A stretch of 64,000 nucleotides of DNA, from positions 47,491-111,490 of the forward strand of contig CAYZXT010000007.1 of assembly GCA_964482515.1 (NCBI GenBank), written 5' to 3'. This stretch comes from CAYZXT01 sp964482515. GTDB taxonomy: Bacteria > Elusimicrobiota > Elusimicrobia > FEN-1173. This document shows, piece after piece, positions 16,543 through 24,190 of this stretch (the stretch's first letter is position 1; the number at the start of each line of letters is the position of its first letter). Made by a program: the position numbers and the translations under genes. The notes under the pieces are model-generated. The model saw nothing but the letters and a program-made list of their open reading frames with translations, had not been told where the DNA came from and made no database searches.

Positions 16543-17244
16543 ATGGCTCTTTACGTCGTCTCCACGCCCATCGGCAACCTGTCGGACCTGTCGCCCCGTG
16601 CGCAGAAGACCCTGTCCGAAGTGGACGTCGTCGCCTGCGAAGACACGCGCCACACCGGGCAATTGTTGTCCCATTGCGGGATCCGGAAACCGATGGTGCG
16701 GTTCGACCAGCACGTGCACCGACGGGAAACGCCCCGCCTGATGGAACGATTGCGCCGCGGGGAATCCATCGCGCTGGTGACGGACGCGGGCACGCCGGGC
16801 GTGTCGGACCCGGGCGGACCGCTGATCGCGGCGGCCGCGGCGGAGAAGATCGCGGTGGTCCCGGTCCCCGGCCCTTCGGCGGCGCTGACGGCCCTGGCCG
16901 GATCCGGGCTTCCCATGGACCGCTTCACGTTCCTCGGGTTTTTGCCCCGCCGCGGCGGACGGATCAGGCGCGAACTGGAAAACGCTGGACCGGAGCGGAC
17001 GATCGTTTTTTTTGAATCGGTTTTTCGTGTGGCCGACACGCTGGAGATCGCGCAGAAGGTTTTCGGCGACGTCCCGGCCGCGGTCGGGCGGGAATTGACG
17101 AAGGTTCACGAAGAATTCATCCGCGGTTCCATCTCCGAGATCCTGGCGGAGCTGGCGTCGCGCAAAGAACTGAAGGGGGAGGCGACCGTGGTGCTTGCGC
17201 CCCAAGCTAACGAAACAATCAAAGACCAAAACTTAGAAGAATAA
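16543..17244 (+). CDS. rsmI: 16S rRNA (cytidine-1402-2'-O)-methyltransferase
   Basis: 233 aa. Tetrapyrrole-methylase fold with the RsmI signature LYVVSTPIGNLSDLSPRA at the N-terminus, then VVACEDTRHTG and ALVTDAGTPGVSDPG. The SAM-binding segment is VPVPGPSAALTAL and the conserved GFLPRR follows. It methylates the ribose of C1402 in the ribosomal P-site, improving decoding. It starts 6 bases after the CbiX gene. It is followed directly by REPIN copy 2, which probably marks the 3' end of the operon. Confidence 0.95.
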   Translation: MALYVVSTPIGNLSDLSPRAQKTLSEVDVVACEDTRHTGQLLSHCGIRKPMVRFDQHVHRRETPRLMERLRRGESIALVTDAGTPGVSDPGGPLIAAAAAEKIAVVPVPGPSAALTALAGSGLPMDRFTFLGFLPRRGGRIRRELENAGPERTIVFFESVFRVADTLEIAQKVFGDVPAAVGRELTKVHEEFIRGSISEILAELASRKELKGEATVVLAPQANETIKDQNLEE

Positions 17245-17247
17245 GCA

Positions 17248-17314
17248 GTCTCCCCGGCGGAAGCCGGGGACCAGTCATAAAAAGCTTCTGGATTCCGGCT
17301 TTCGCCGGAATGAC
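17248..17314. repeat. REPIN-like paired-hairpin repeat, copy 2
   Basis: The two hairpins (CCCCGGCggaaGCCGGGG and ATTCCGGCtttcGCCGGAAT) are separated by a 20-base linker ending AAAAGCTTCTGG. It is almost identical to copy 7. It lies between rsmI and argC and ends 16 bases before the argC ATG. Confidence 0.9.
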
Positions 17315-17330
17315 GATCGAGAGGAACATT

Positions 17331-18353
17331 ATGATTCGAATTTCCATCATCGGCGCCACGGGCTACACCGGCGGCGAACTGCTGAAGATCCTGCTCAACC
17401 ATCCCAAGGCCGAAGTCAAACACGTGACCTCCGAGTCTTCGCCGGGCGTGCGGATCGACGAAATCCATACGGACCTGCGGCGGCGGTACGACCTCGTCCT
17501 GGAAAAGTTCAACGCGAAAAAGATCGCCGAGGATTCGGACGTGGCGTTCTTCGCCCTGCCCCACGGCGTGGGATCGAAGACCATTTCGGAGTTCGTCAAG
17601 CACGATAAGAAAGTCATCGACCTGTCCGCGGATTTCCGGATCCAGGACGTGAAGACTTACGAACAGTGGTACAAGGTCAAGCACGCGGCGCCCGCGCTTT
17701 TGAAGAAGGCCGTCTACGGATTGCCGGAGCTTTACCGTGAAAAAATTCCCCAGGCCAACATCGTGGCCAATCCCGGCTGTTACGCCACCACCACCATCCT
17801 CGCGCTGACGCCGCTGCTGAAACATAACCTGGTCGAGACGGGTTCTTTGATCGTGGACGCCAAGTCGGGCGTGACGGGCGCGGGGAAAAAGCTGGCCGCC
17901 ATGTACCACTTCCCCGAAGCCACGGAGAACTTCCAAGCCTACAACGTCGCCAACCACCGGCACATGCCCGAAGTCGAGCAGATACTCTCCGCCGTGGCCA
18001 AGAAAAACGTACGCATGACCTTCGTGCCGCACCTGGTTCCCATGAACCGGGGGATCCTGGCCGTGGCCTACGCCAATTTGCGGAAGAAAATGTCCACGGC
18101 GCAGGTCCGGCACTACTTCCAAGAAGATTACGGCAACGAGGCTTTCATCCGCCTCCTTCCCGAAGGGAAATGGCCGCAGACGAAGTCCGTGGCCCATTCC
18201 AACTTTTGTGATGTCAATGTCAAAGTAGACGAACGCACCAACCGGGTGATCGTGCTAGCGGCGCTGGACAACCTCGTCAAGGGCGCCTCGGGCCAAGCGG
18301 TGCAGAACATGAACCTGCTCTTCGGATTGAATGAAACGGAAGGCCTGCTCTGA
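17331..18353 (+). CDS. argC: N-acetyl-gamma-glutamyl-phosphate reductase
   Basis: Third step of arginine synthesis: NADPH reduction of acetylglutamyl phosphate to the semialdehyde. 340 aa, normal for ArgC. The Rossmann loop is IGATGYTGGELL near residue 6, the catalytic cysteine is C150 in NPGCYATT, and the conserved GVTGAGKK segment follows. The ATG at 17331 has a GAGAGGAA ribosome site. A longer in-frame start at 17310 lies inside the repeat and is rejected. argJ follows after one small gene. Confidence 0.97.
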   Translation: MIRISIIGATGYTGGELLKILLNHPKAEVKHVTSESSPGVRIDEIHTDLRRRYDLVLEKFNAKKIAEDSDVAFFALPHGVGSKTISEFVKHDKKVIDLSADFRIQDVKTYEQWYKVKHAAPALLKKAVYGLPELYREKIPQANIVANPGCYATTTILALTPLLKHNLVETGSLIVDAKSGVTGAGKKLAAMYHFPEATENFQAYNVANHRHMPEVEQILSAVAKKNVRMTFVPHLVPMNRGILAVAYANLRKKMSTAQVRHYFQEDYGNEAFIRLLPEGKWPQTKSVAHSNFCDVNVKVDERTNRVIVLAALDNLVKGASGQAVQNMNLLFGLNETEGLL

Positions 18354-18392
18354 AGAGCGCGCGGGAAAATGAACGCAGGCCTCATACATAGA

Positions 18393-18415
18393 CCCTCCTT
18401 AGGGGGAGGGCTTTT
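18393..18415 (+). terminator. Weak hairpin after argC
   Basis: A 6-bp stem, CCCTCC with GGAGGG, a 6-base loop and a CTTTT tail, 40 bases after argC and 13 bases before the next start codon. It may only attenuate transcription, since the downstream genes point the same way. Confidence 0.4.
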
Positions 18416-18427
18416 CGGGAGGAACCC

Positions 18428-18640
18428 ATGGGACTGTTGGACTTCGTGCGGCGGATATTTTCGTCGAGAGCCGCCAAAGCTGGTGACCGGATGCTTACCT
18501 GCATCCAATGCCGCAAGCAATTCGCCTTTGAAGCGGGAGAACAGGAGTTTTTCAAGGAGCGGGGGCTTTCCGAGCCCAAGCGCTGTCCGGTCTGCCGCAA
18601 GCAGAACCGCGGCGCTGGCCGTTTCAGAAGGAGACGTTAA
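18428..18640 (+). CDS. Small zinc-ribbon protein (zf-trcl-like)
   Basis: 70 aa. Two CxxC pairs (C25/C28 in CIQCRKQF and C53/C56 in CPVCRK) flank the segment EQEFFKERGLSEPKRC. This matches the 'probable zinc-ribbon' family found in many bacteria. The N-terminus is basic and amphipathic (LLDFVRRIFSS) and the C-terminus is arginine-rich (GRFRRRR), which suggests nucleic acid or ribosome contact. A GGGAGGAACCC ribosome site precedes the ATG. It sits between argC and argJ; no role in arginine synthesis is implied. Molecular function is unknown. Confidence 0.85.
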   Translation: MGLLDFVRRIFSSRAAKAGDRMLTCIQCRKQFAFEAGEQEFFKERGLSEPKRCPVCRKQNRGAGRFRRRR

Positions 18641-18659
18641 GATGGATGTATTGAAGTCT

Positions 18660-18727
18660 GTCATTCCGGCGGAAGCCGGAATCCAGATGCTTTTGGGTGA
18701 CTGGACCCCGGCTTTCGCCGGGGTGGC
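18660..18727. repeat. REPIN-like paired-hairpin repeat, copy 3 (reversed order)
   Basis: Here the ATTCC-type hairpin comes first and the CCCC-type second (GTCATTCCGGC ... GCCGGGGTGGC). It lies 19 bases after the zinc-ribbon gene and ends only 9 bases before the argJ start, so its right arm occupies the argJ ribosome-site region. Confidence 0.88.
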
Positions 18728-18736
18728 GGCCTAAAA

Positions 18737-19957
18737 ATGTTCAAACCTGAATTCCTGAAGGACGCGTCGCTGCCCGCGGGGTTTTCCGCCTGGGGACTCA
18801 GCAGCGGGATTTCCTCCCGCGCGGGGAAAAAGGACCTGGCGCTGTTCTACTCGCACCGTGCGGCGAACGCGGCCGGGGTCTTCACCACGAACCTGGTGAA
18901 GGCGGCGCCCGTGGTCTTGAGCCGGGCGCACTTGAAAAAATCCGGCTCCGCCCGGGCGGTCCTCGTGAACTCCGGCTGCGCCAACGCCTGCACCGGCGCG
19001 CGGGGCGCGGCGGATTCGCTTTGGTCCGTGCAGCAGGTCGCGAAGGAATTGAAGGTCCCGATCACGCAGGTGCTGGTGGCGTCGACCGGCGTCATCGGAC
19101 AGCACCTGCCGCGGGCGTCGTTCCAAAAAGGCATTCCCGTTCTGACACGGAAGGCCGCCGGGAACGAAGCGTCGGACGTGAAGTCCGCGGTGGAAGCCAT
19201 CATGACGACGGACACCCGGCCCAAGGCGGCGGCGGTCCGTTTCCATTGGCAGGGGCGGCTCTTCACGGTTTGGGGCTGCGCCAAGGGCGCGGGCATGATC
19301 CATCCGAACATGGCGACCATGCTTTCGTTCATCCTGACGGACATCGGCCTGCCCGCGCGCGAACTTCAGTCCTCCCTTTCGTGGGCGGCGCGGCGGACGT
19401 TCAACCGCGTCAGCGTCGACGGCGACACCTCGACCAACGACAGCCTCTTCCTGCTGGCCAACGGCGCGGCGGGTTCCTTCAAACAGGTTCCGCCCGCGCT
19501 CCAAAAACAATTCCGCTCGGCGCTGAACGAGGTCTGCCTGTCTTTGTCGATGCAGATCGCCCACGACGGCGAAGGCGCCACGCGCATCGCCTGGATCTTC
19601 GTGAACGGCGCGAAGAAAGAAGCGGACGCGGAGAAGTTCGCCGCCACGGTGGCGACCTCTCCGTTGGTCAAGACCGCGCTCCACGGCGCCGACCCGAACT
19701 GGGGGAGGATACTCGCGGCCCTCGGACGGGCGGGGGTGAATTTCGATCCGTCCAGGGTGGATATCCGCCTGGGCGATACGCTGGTCTGCCGCAGCGGCGG
19801 GAAGGCCGATTATTCCGAGAAGGAAGTCCACGCCGTTTTGAAAAAAGACAAGGTCACGATCCACGTGGACCTGCACCAGGGGAAAGCCGGCGCCCATTAC
19901 GTCACCTGCGATTTTTCCAAGGAGTATGTCACCATCAACGCGGATTACACGACCTAA
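18737..19957 (+). CDS. argJ: Glutamate N-acetyltransferase / amino-acid acetyltransferase (bifunctional ArgJ)
   Basis: Transfers acetyl from N-acetylornithine to glutamate (and may use acetyl-CoA), giving the cyclic arginine pathway. 406 aa precursor that cleaves itself. The autocleavage and nucleophile site is NMATMLSF with T194. Family features include KAAPVVLSR at the N-terminal side and the C-terminal YTT, in which the last residues contribute to the active site. The ATG follows copy 3 of the repeat by 9 bases and has no clear AGGAGG, so initiation may be weak or affected by the hairpin. It overlaps tsaC by 32 bases. Confidence 0.95.
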   Translation: MFKPEFLKDASLPAGFSAWGLSSGISSRAGKKDLALFYSHRAANAAGVFTTNLVKAAPVVLSRAHLKKSGSARAVLVNSGCANACTGARGAADSLWSVQQVAKELKVPITQVLVASTGVIGQHLPRASFQKGIPVLTRKAAGNEASDVKSAVEAIMTTDTRPKAAAVRFHWQGRLFTVWGCAKGAGMIHPNMATMLSFILTDIGLPARELQSSLSWAARRTFNRVSVDGDTSTNDSLFLLANGAAGSFKQVPPALQKQFRSALNEVCLSLSMQIAHDGEGATRIAWIFVNGAKKEADAEKFAATVATSPLVKTALHGADPNWGRILAALGRAGVNFDPSRVDIRLGDTLVCRSGGKADYSEKEVHAVLKKDKVTIHVDLHQGKAGAHYVTCDFSKEYVTINADYTT

Positions 19958-20594
19958 GCGGCTGGACACGGAAGTCTTCCGCGTCGCCGCGAAGAAAATC
20001 CCTCAGGAAGCCGTCCGGGCCGCGGTGGAAGCCTTCGCGCGCGGCGGTCTGGTGGTCTTTCCGACGGACACTGTCTACGGCTTGGCCGCCCACGTGTTCC
20101 GGCCGCAGGCCATCCGGGACATCTACACGCTGAAGGGACGCTCCTACAAAAAGCCCATCCCGCTTCTGGTCGCGCACAAGGACCAGGCCAGGGCCCTGGT
20201 GGAGCCCATCGGGCGGAAGCTGGAGAAGCTTTTGGACAAATACTGGCCCGGGCCGCTCACGGTGGTTTTCAAGACGTCGGAGCTGGGCCGCTGGGTGACG
20301 GGCGGCAAGGAAACGGTCGCGATCCGGATCCCGAAGCACCCCGTGGCCTTGGCCCTTTTGAAGGCGATGAACATGCCGCTGGCGGTCACGAGCGCGAACC
20401 ATTCGGGCGAACCGCCGGCCACCACGGGCCGCGAGGCGCTGGAGATTTTTCGCGGCAAAGTGGGCGTGCTGTGGGATTCCGGGAAATGCCCGGGCGGTGA
20501 GGCTTCGACGGTTTTGGACGCTTCCGGGTTTCACTGGACGCTGGTGCGGGAGGGCGCTGTGCCCAAAAAAGTACTTATGAAATACATCCATTGA
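19926..20594 (+). CDS. tsaC: L-threonylcarbamoyladenylate synthase (Sua5/YrdC family)
   Basis: Makes threonylcarbamoyl-AMP for the t6A37 modification of ANN-decoding tRNAs. 222 aa, a YrdC domain without the Sua5 C-terminal domain. The core begins VVFPTDTVYGLAAHVF near residue 43, with KGRSYKKPIPLL as the ATP/substrate basic patch (KxR...SxK) and VTSANHSGEPP near residue 155. The ATG used here overlaps the end of argJ by 32 bases, and the family homology begins only about 13 residues later, so the true start could be a later non-ATG codon. It is followed by a phosphatase and glyA, as in the Bacillus ywlC-ywlE-glyA neighbourhood. Confidence 0.92.
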   Translation: MSPSTRITRPKRLDTEVFRVAAKKIPQEAVRAAVEAFARGGLVVFPTDTVYGLAAHVFRPQAIRDIYTLKGRSYKKPIPLLVAHKDQARALVEPIGRKLEKLLDKYWPGPLTVVFKTSELGRWVTGGKETVAIRIPKHPVALALLKAMNMPLAVTSANHSGEPPATTGREALEIFRGKVGVLWDSGKCPGGEASTVLDASGFHWTLVREGAVPKKVLMKYIH

Positions 20595-21079
20595 TGCGTT
20601 CGACGGCCATCCATAAAATCCTTTTCGTATGCACGGGAAACTTGTGCCGCAGCGTCCTGGCGGAGCAGATGCTGCGCAAACGGTTGGAGGCGGAACCGGG
20701 ACTGAAGATCGAAGTGAAATCCGCCGGGGTGGCCGCGTTCCCGGACTATGCGCCGCCGGATGAGATCCTGGAAATACTGAAGGGCCTCGGCATAGACGCC
20801 GGCGGGCACCTCTCGCAGCCGTTGACGCGCGACCTGGTCCTTTGGGCGGACCTGATCCTCACCATGGAAGCCGGACACCAGATGGTCGCGGCCCGCCAGT
20901 TCCCCCGGGCCGTGGGCAAGGTCCATGTGTTGAAGAGTTTCGCGAAGGCGGATGGGGAACGGGACATCGCCGATCCCATGGGGCAATCGAAGGAAGTCTA
21001 CGAAACCAGCGCGAAGGAAATCAGCAAAGCGATCGACAAACTTTTGGAGAAACTGAAAAAGACGGAGGAGAAATCATGA
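20594..21079 (+). CDS. Low-molecular-weight protein phosphatase
   Basis: 161 aa. The P-loop is FVCTGNLCRS (C13, R19; CX5R) and the general acid lies in IADPMGQ. This is the fold of LMW protein tyrosine phosphatases and of the protein-arginine phosphatase YwlE. YwlE has Thr in the P-loop (CTGNTCR), while this protein has Leu at that position (L17), nearer to the Ile of tyrosine phosphatases. The sequence therefore favours a tyrosine phosphatase, although the gene order matches ywlE. It overlaps tsaC (TGATG) and glyA (ATGA). Confidence 0.88.
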   Translation: MRSTAIHKILFVCTGNLCRSVLAEQMLRKRLEAEPGLKIEVKSAGVAAFPDYAPPDEILEILKGLGIDAGGHLSQPLTRDLVLWADLILTMEAGHQMVAARQFPRAVGKVHVLKSFAKADGERDIADPMGQSKEVYETSAKEISKAIDKLLEKLKKTEEKS

Positions 21080-22326
21080 CAGCGCTCAAGAAGACGGACC
21101 CGAAAATTTATAAGGCGATCTACGAAGAGACCAAGCGGCAGGAAGAAGGGCTGGAACTGATCGCGTCGGAGAACTACGTGTCCGAGGCGGTGCTCGAGGC
21201 CCAGGGTTCCGTGCTGACGAATAAATACGCGGAAGGCTATCCGGGGAAGCGCTATTACGGCGGATGCGAGTTCGTCGACGTGGCGGAGTCTCTCGCGATC
21301 GAGCGGGCGAAAAAACTTTTCGGCGCGGAGCACGCCAACGTCCAGCCGCACTCGGGCACGCAGGCGAACATCGGCGTCTACCTCTCCGTACTCAACATCG
21401 GCGACACGATCATGGGCCTGGAGTTGTCCCACGGCGGACACCTCACCCACGGCCACCCGCTCAACTTCTCCGGGAAATATTTCAAGGTGGTTTCCTTCGG
21501 CGTCCATCCCAAGACCGAGCAGATCGATTACGACCGGGCGGCCGAGCTCGCCCTCGAGCATAAACCGAAACTCATCTGCGCCGGGGCTTCCAACTATTCC
21601 CGCGTGTTCGACTGGAAGCGGTTCCGCGAGATCGCCGATTCCGTCGGCGCCATCCTGATGGTGGACATGGCGCATTACGCCGGACTCGTCGCCGGCGGCG
21701 TCTATCCCAACCCGGTCCCCTTCGCGGACTTCGTCACCACGACCACGCACAAAACCCTGCGCGGCCCGCGCGGCGGCTTGATCCTTTGCACGGAAAAATA
21801 CGCCAAGGACATCGACCGGATGACCTTTCCGGGTACCCAAGGCGGGCCGCTGATGCACGTGATCGCGGCCAAGGCCGTGGCTTTGGGCGAGGCGCTGAAG
21901 CCGACTTTTAAAACCTACGCCAAACAGGTGAAGGCCAACGCCCAAGCGCTTTCCAAGTCGCTGGAGAAGCGCGGCTTCCGCATCGTCTCCGGCGGAACCG
22001 ACAGCCACGTGTTCAGCCTTGACCTGCGCAGCAAGGGGCTCACGGGCAAGGACGCGGAAATCGCCCTCGGCCTCGCCGGCATCACCGTCAACAAGAACAC
22101 GATCCCCTTCGATCCGGAGAAACCCTTCATCACCTCCGGCGTACGCATCGGCACGCCCGCCATCACCACGCGCGGCATGAAGGAAAAGGAAATGGAGAAG
22201 GTCGCGGGCTGGATCACGGAAGCCATCGAGCACCGCGCCGACGCCAAGCGGGTGAAGTACGTCAAGGCGGAGATCGAGAAGTTCTGCCGCAAGTTCCCGA
22301 TCTACAGCAAGCGGTTGAAGAAATAG
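21076..22326 (+). CDS. glyA: Serine hydroxymethyltransferase
   Basis: PLP enzyme that converts serine and THF to glycine and methylene-THF, the main one-carbon source for purines, dTMP and methionine. 416 aa, usual length. The N-terminus ELIASENYVSEAVLEAQGS, the segment KYAEGYPGKRYYGG and the PLP lysine K226 in TTTTHKTLRGPRGG are all intact. The ATG at 21076 overlaps the phosphatase stop and follows GGAGGAGAAATC. A longer open frame upstream in the same phase is not part of the protein. It supplies the folate used by metF, ThyX and the purine genes in this window. Confidence 0.97.
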   Translation: MTALKKTDPKIYKAIYEETKRQEEGLELIASENYVSEAVLEAQGSVLTNKYAEGYPGKRYYGGCEFVDVAESLAIERAKKLFGAEHANVQPHSGTQANIGVYLSVLNIGDTIMGLELSHGGHLTHGHPLNFSGKYFKVVSFGVHPKTEQIDYDRAAELALEHKPKLICAGASNYSRVFDWKRFREIADSVGAILMVDMAHYAGLVAGGVYPNPVPFADFVTTTTHKTLRGPRGGLILCTEKYAKDIDRMTFPGTQGGPLMHVIAAKAVALGEALKPTFKTYAKQVKANAQALSKSLEKRGFRIVSGGTDSHVFSLDLRSKGLTGKDAEIALGLAGITVNKNTIPFDPEKPFITSGVRIGTPAITTRGMKEKEMEKVAGWITEAIEHRADAKRVKYVKAEIEKFCRKFPIYSKRLKK

Positions 22327-22330
22327 CGTC

Positions 22331-22437
22331 GGACATGTCAGACTTCGCCCAGGGACGTTCGCTCCCCCGCTCTCTCTCTTCGAAGAACGTTTCCCCCACC
22401 GTTCTTCGAAGCCCTGGGTCGAAGTGCTGCCATGTCC
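22331..22437. repeat. 107-bp MITE-like palindromic element
   Basis: The outer ends GGACATG and CATGTCC are inverted. Continuing inward, the left arm matches the reverse complement of the right arm for about 25 bases with one mismatch and two single-base gaps: ACTTCG plus CCCAGGG at 22342-22354 against 22412-22425. A perfect 12-bp inner hairpin (CTTCGAAGAACG at 22378-22389, CGTTCTTCGAAG at 22400-22411) has a 10-base loop. It lies in the glyA to transferase gap. It carries no coding sequence and no second copy is seen in the window. Confidence 0.75.
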
Positions 22438-22461
22438 TCCGCTCGCGGGTGGCAGAGTGAG

Positions 22462-23511
22462 ATGACCAAAATCTATCTGATGGCGTTCTTCGCGGCGCTG
22501 GCCGGGGCCGCGTTCTTCACGCCGGTCTCGATTTGGCTGGCGCAGAAGTTCGGCGTGCTGGACCAGCCGGACCCGCGGAAGGTCCACGCCGTGCCCATGC
22601 CGCGTTGGGGCGGGTTCGGTCTTTTGGGCGGCACGATGTTCTCCCTGGCGGCGGTGTATTTCCTCATGCCGCGTTTCCGCGTGCTGCTCGATTACCGCCA
22701 TCAGATCCTCGAGAACGCGGAAGTCGTCGGGCTCATCAGTTTGGATAAGCAGTTCTGGGGCGTTCTGATCGGGGCGCTGGTCGTTTTCATTTTGGGATTT
22801 CTGGACGACCGGAAGCCGATCCCCGCCGTCCCGAAACTCCTGACCCAGATCATCGCGGCCTACGTGGCCATGGACTTCGGCGTGCGCATGGCGGGTCTAT
22901 CCCTTCCGGGATTCGGCTTCGTGAAATTCCCGATCCTGGTTTCGCAAGCCGTCACGCTGGTGTGGTTGTTAGGTTTCATGAACGCCATCAACCTGGCCGA
23001 CGGGCTGGACGGTCTGGCCGCGGGCATCGTGGCCATCGCGTCGGGAACGTTCTTCGTGGTCTGCCTGCTGCAGGGCGAAACGAAGATCGTGCTTTTCTCC
23101 AAACAGCTGAAGCTGGCCGCCGTGCTGTCGGCCGCGCTCTGCGGCGCCACGGTCGGTTTCCTGTTCTACAATTTCAATCCGGCCAGGACCTTCATGGGCG
23201 ACGGCGGCACGCTTTTCCTGGGGTTCATGCTGGGCGCCATCAGCATCATCGGCACGCTGAAGACCGGCGCCGTGCTGGCATTGATCATCCCCGTGCTCGT
23301 GGTGGCGCTGCCGGTTTTGGACGTGGCCTTCGCCATCTTCCGCCGTCTGCGCAGCGGACAGGGGTTGATGCAGCCGGACCGCGGGCATTTCCACCACCGG
23401 CTTTTGGCTTTGGGCTGGACCCAGCGGGAGATCGTTCTGCTGGTTTACGTGGTGACGCTGCTGTTGTCCGTCGCCACCTTCCTGCTGACATTCTTTAAAG
23501 GACAAACGTGA
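22462..23511 (+). CDS. WecA/TagO/MraY-family undecaprenyl-phosphate sugar-1-phosphate transferase
   Basis: Inner membrane enzyme that transfers a sugar phosphate from a UDP-sugar to undecaprenyl phosphate, starting a cell-surface polymer. 349 aa with about ten membrane segments. The family motifs are visible in order: HAVPMPRWGG, FLDDRKPI, NAINLADGLDGLAAG, FMGDGGTLFLG and the sugar-binding RGHFHHRLLALG. The HHR motif points to the WecA/TagO (GlcNAc-1-P) branch rather than MraY. The ATG at 22462 is preferred because an earlier in-frame ATG (22432) lies inside the palindromic element. Its end overlaps tmk. Confidence 0.92.
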   Translation: MTKIYLMAFFAALAGAAFFTPVSIWLAQKFGVLDQPDPRKVHAVPMPRWGGFGLLGGTMFSLAAVYFLMPRFRVLLDYRHQILENAEVVGLISLDKQFWGVLIGALVVFILGFLDDRKPIPAVPKLLTQIIAAYVAMDFGVRMAGLSLPGFGFVKFPILVSQAVTLVWLLGFMNAINLADGLDGLAAGIVAIASGTFFVVCLLQGETKIVLFSKQLKLAAVLSAALCGATVGFLFYNFNPARTFMGDGGTLFLGFMLGAISIIGTLKTGAVLALIIPVLVVALPVLDVAFAIFRRLRSGQGLMQPDRGHFHHRLLALGWTQREIVLLVYVVTLLLSVATFLLTFFKGQT

Positions 23512-24188
23512 GTCGACCCATGGCCAAGGGAATCTTCATCACCATCGAAGGCGTCGAGGGCAGCGGGAAGACCACTCAGGCCGATCTGCTCTGCCGGTTT
23601 TTGAAACGCCGCGGCCGCCGCGTTCTGCATACGCGGGAGCCGGGCGGGACGCGCTTCACGGACGACATCCGCCGCATCCTGTTGAACCCCGAAAACCACG
23701 GCCGGATCGCCCCCATGACCGAGCTTTTCCTTTATGAGGCGGACCGGGCCCAGCATGTGGCCGAGGTCCTGCTCCCCGCGCTGGCCAAGGGCTTCGTCGT
23801 GGTGTGCGACCGCTACACGGACGCGACGGAAGCTTATCAAGGGTATGGGCGGAAGATTTCCCTCGACGCGATCCGCACGCTGAACAAGATCGCCGCCCAG
23901 GACCTGCGGCCCGACCTGACGATTTTGTTGGACGTCCCGGTGGAAAAAGGCCTGGCCCGGGCGCGCGGCCTGAAGAAAAAGATCTCCGCCAGGGACAGCG
24001 GCCGGCGCGGCGGCGACCGGTTGGAGCGCGAGTCTCTGGATTTCCATCGACGCGTCCGCCGCGGATATTTGGCGGTGGCGCGACGCGAACCTCGGCGCGT
24101 GAAACTGGTCCCCCAGATTGGCGACGCTTCGGCCGTCCACGCGCGCGTGGCCGATATCGTCGATAGTTTCCTCGGAAGGAAGCGATAG
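23508..24188 (+). CDS. tmk: Thymidylate kinase
   Basis: Phosphorylates dTMP to dTDP. The P-loop is EGVEGSGKTT near residue 14, the DRY-type motif is VVCDRYTDATEAYQG and the lid carries several arginines. The family segment TREPGGT is present. 226 aa with a somewhat long, arginine-rich C-terminal half. The likely start is GTG at 23508, overlapping the stop of the transferase gene; an in-frame ATG follows four codons later. The order tmk-holB-metG is common in bacteria. The dTMP substrate would come from the ThyX encoded at 45.8 kb. Confidence 0.95.
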   Translation: MSRPMAKGIFITIEGVEGSGKTTQADLLCRFLKRRGRRVLHTREPGGTRFTDDIRRILLNPENHGRIAPMTELFLYEADRAQHVAEVLLPALAKGFVVVCDRYTDATEAYQGYGRKISLDAIRTLNKIAAQDLRPDLTILLDVPVEKGLARARGLKKKISARDSGRRGGDRLERESLDFHRRVRRGYLAVARREPRRVKLVPQIGDASAVHARVADIVDSFLGRKR

Positions 24189-24190
24189 CC

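Noticed and set aside
20842..21075. N-terminal extension of glyA
   Set aside because: The in-phase frame is open upstream but overlaps the phosphatase gene, and SHMT homology begins at the ATG at 21076.
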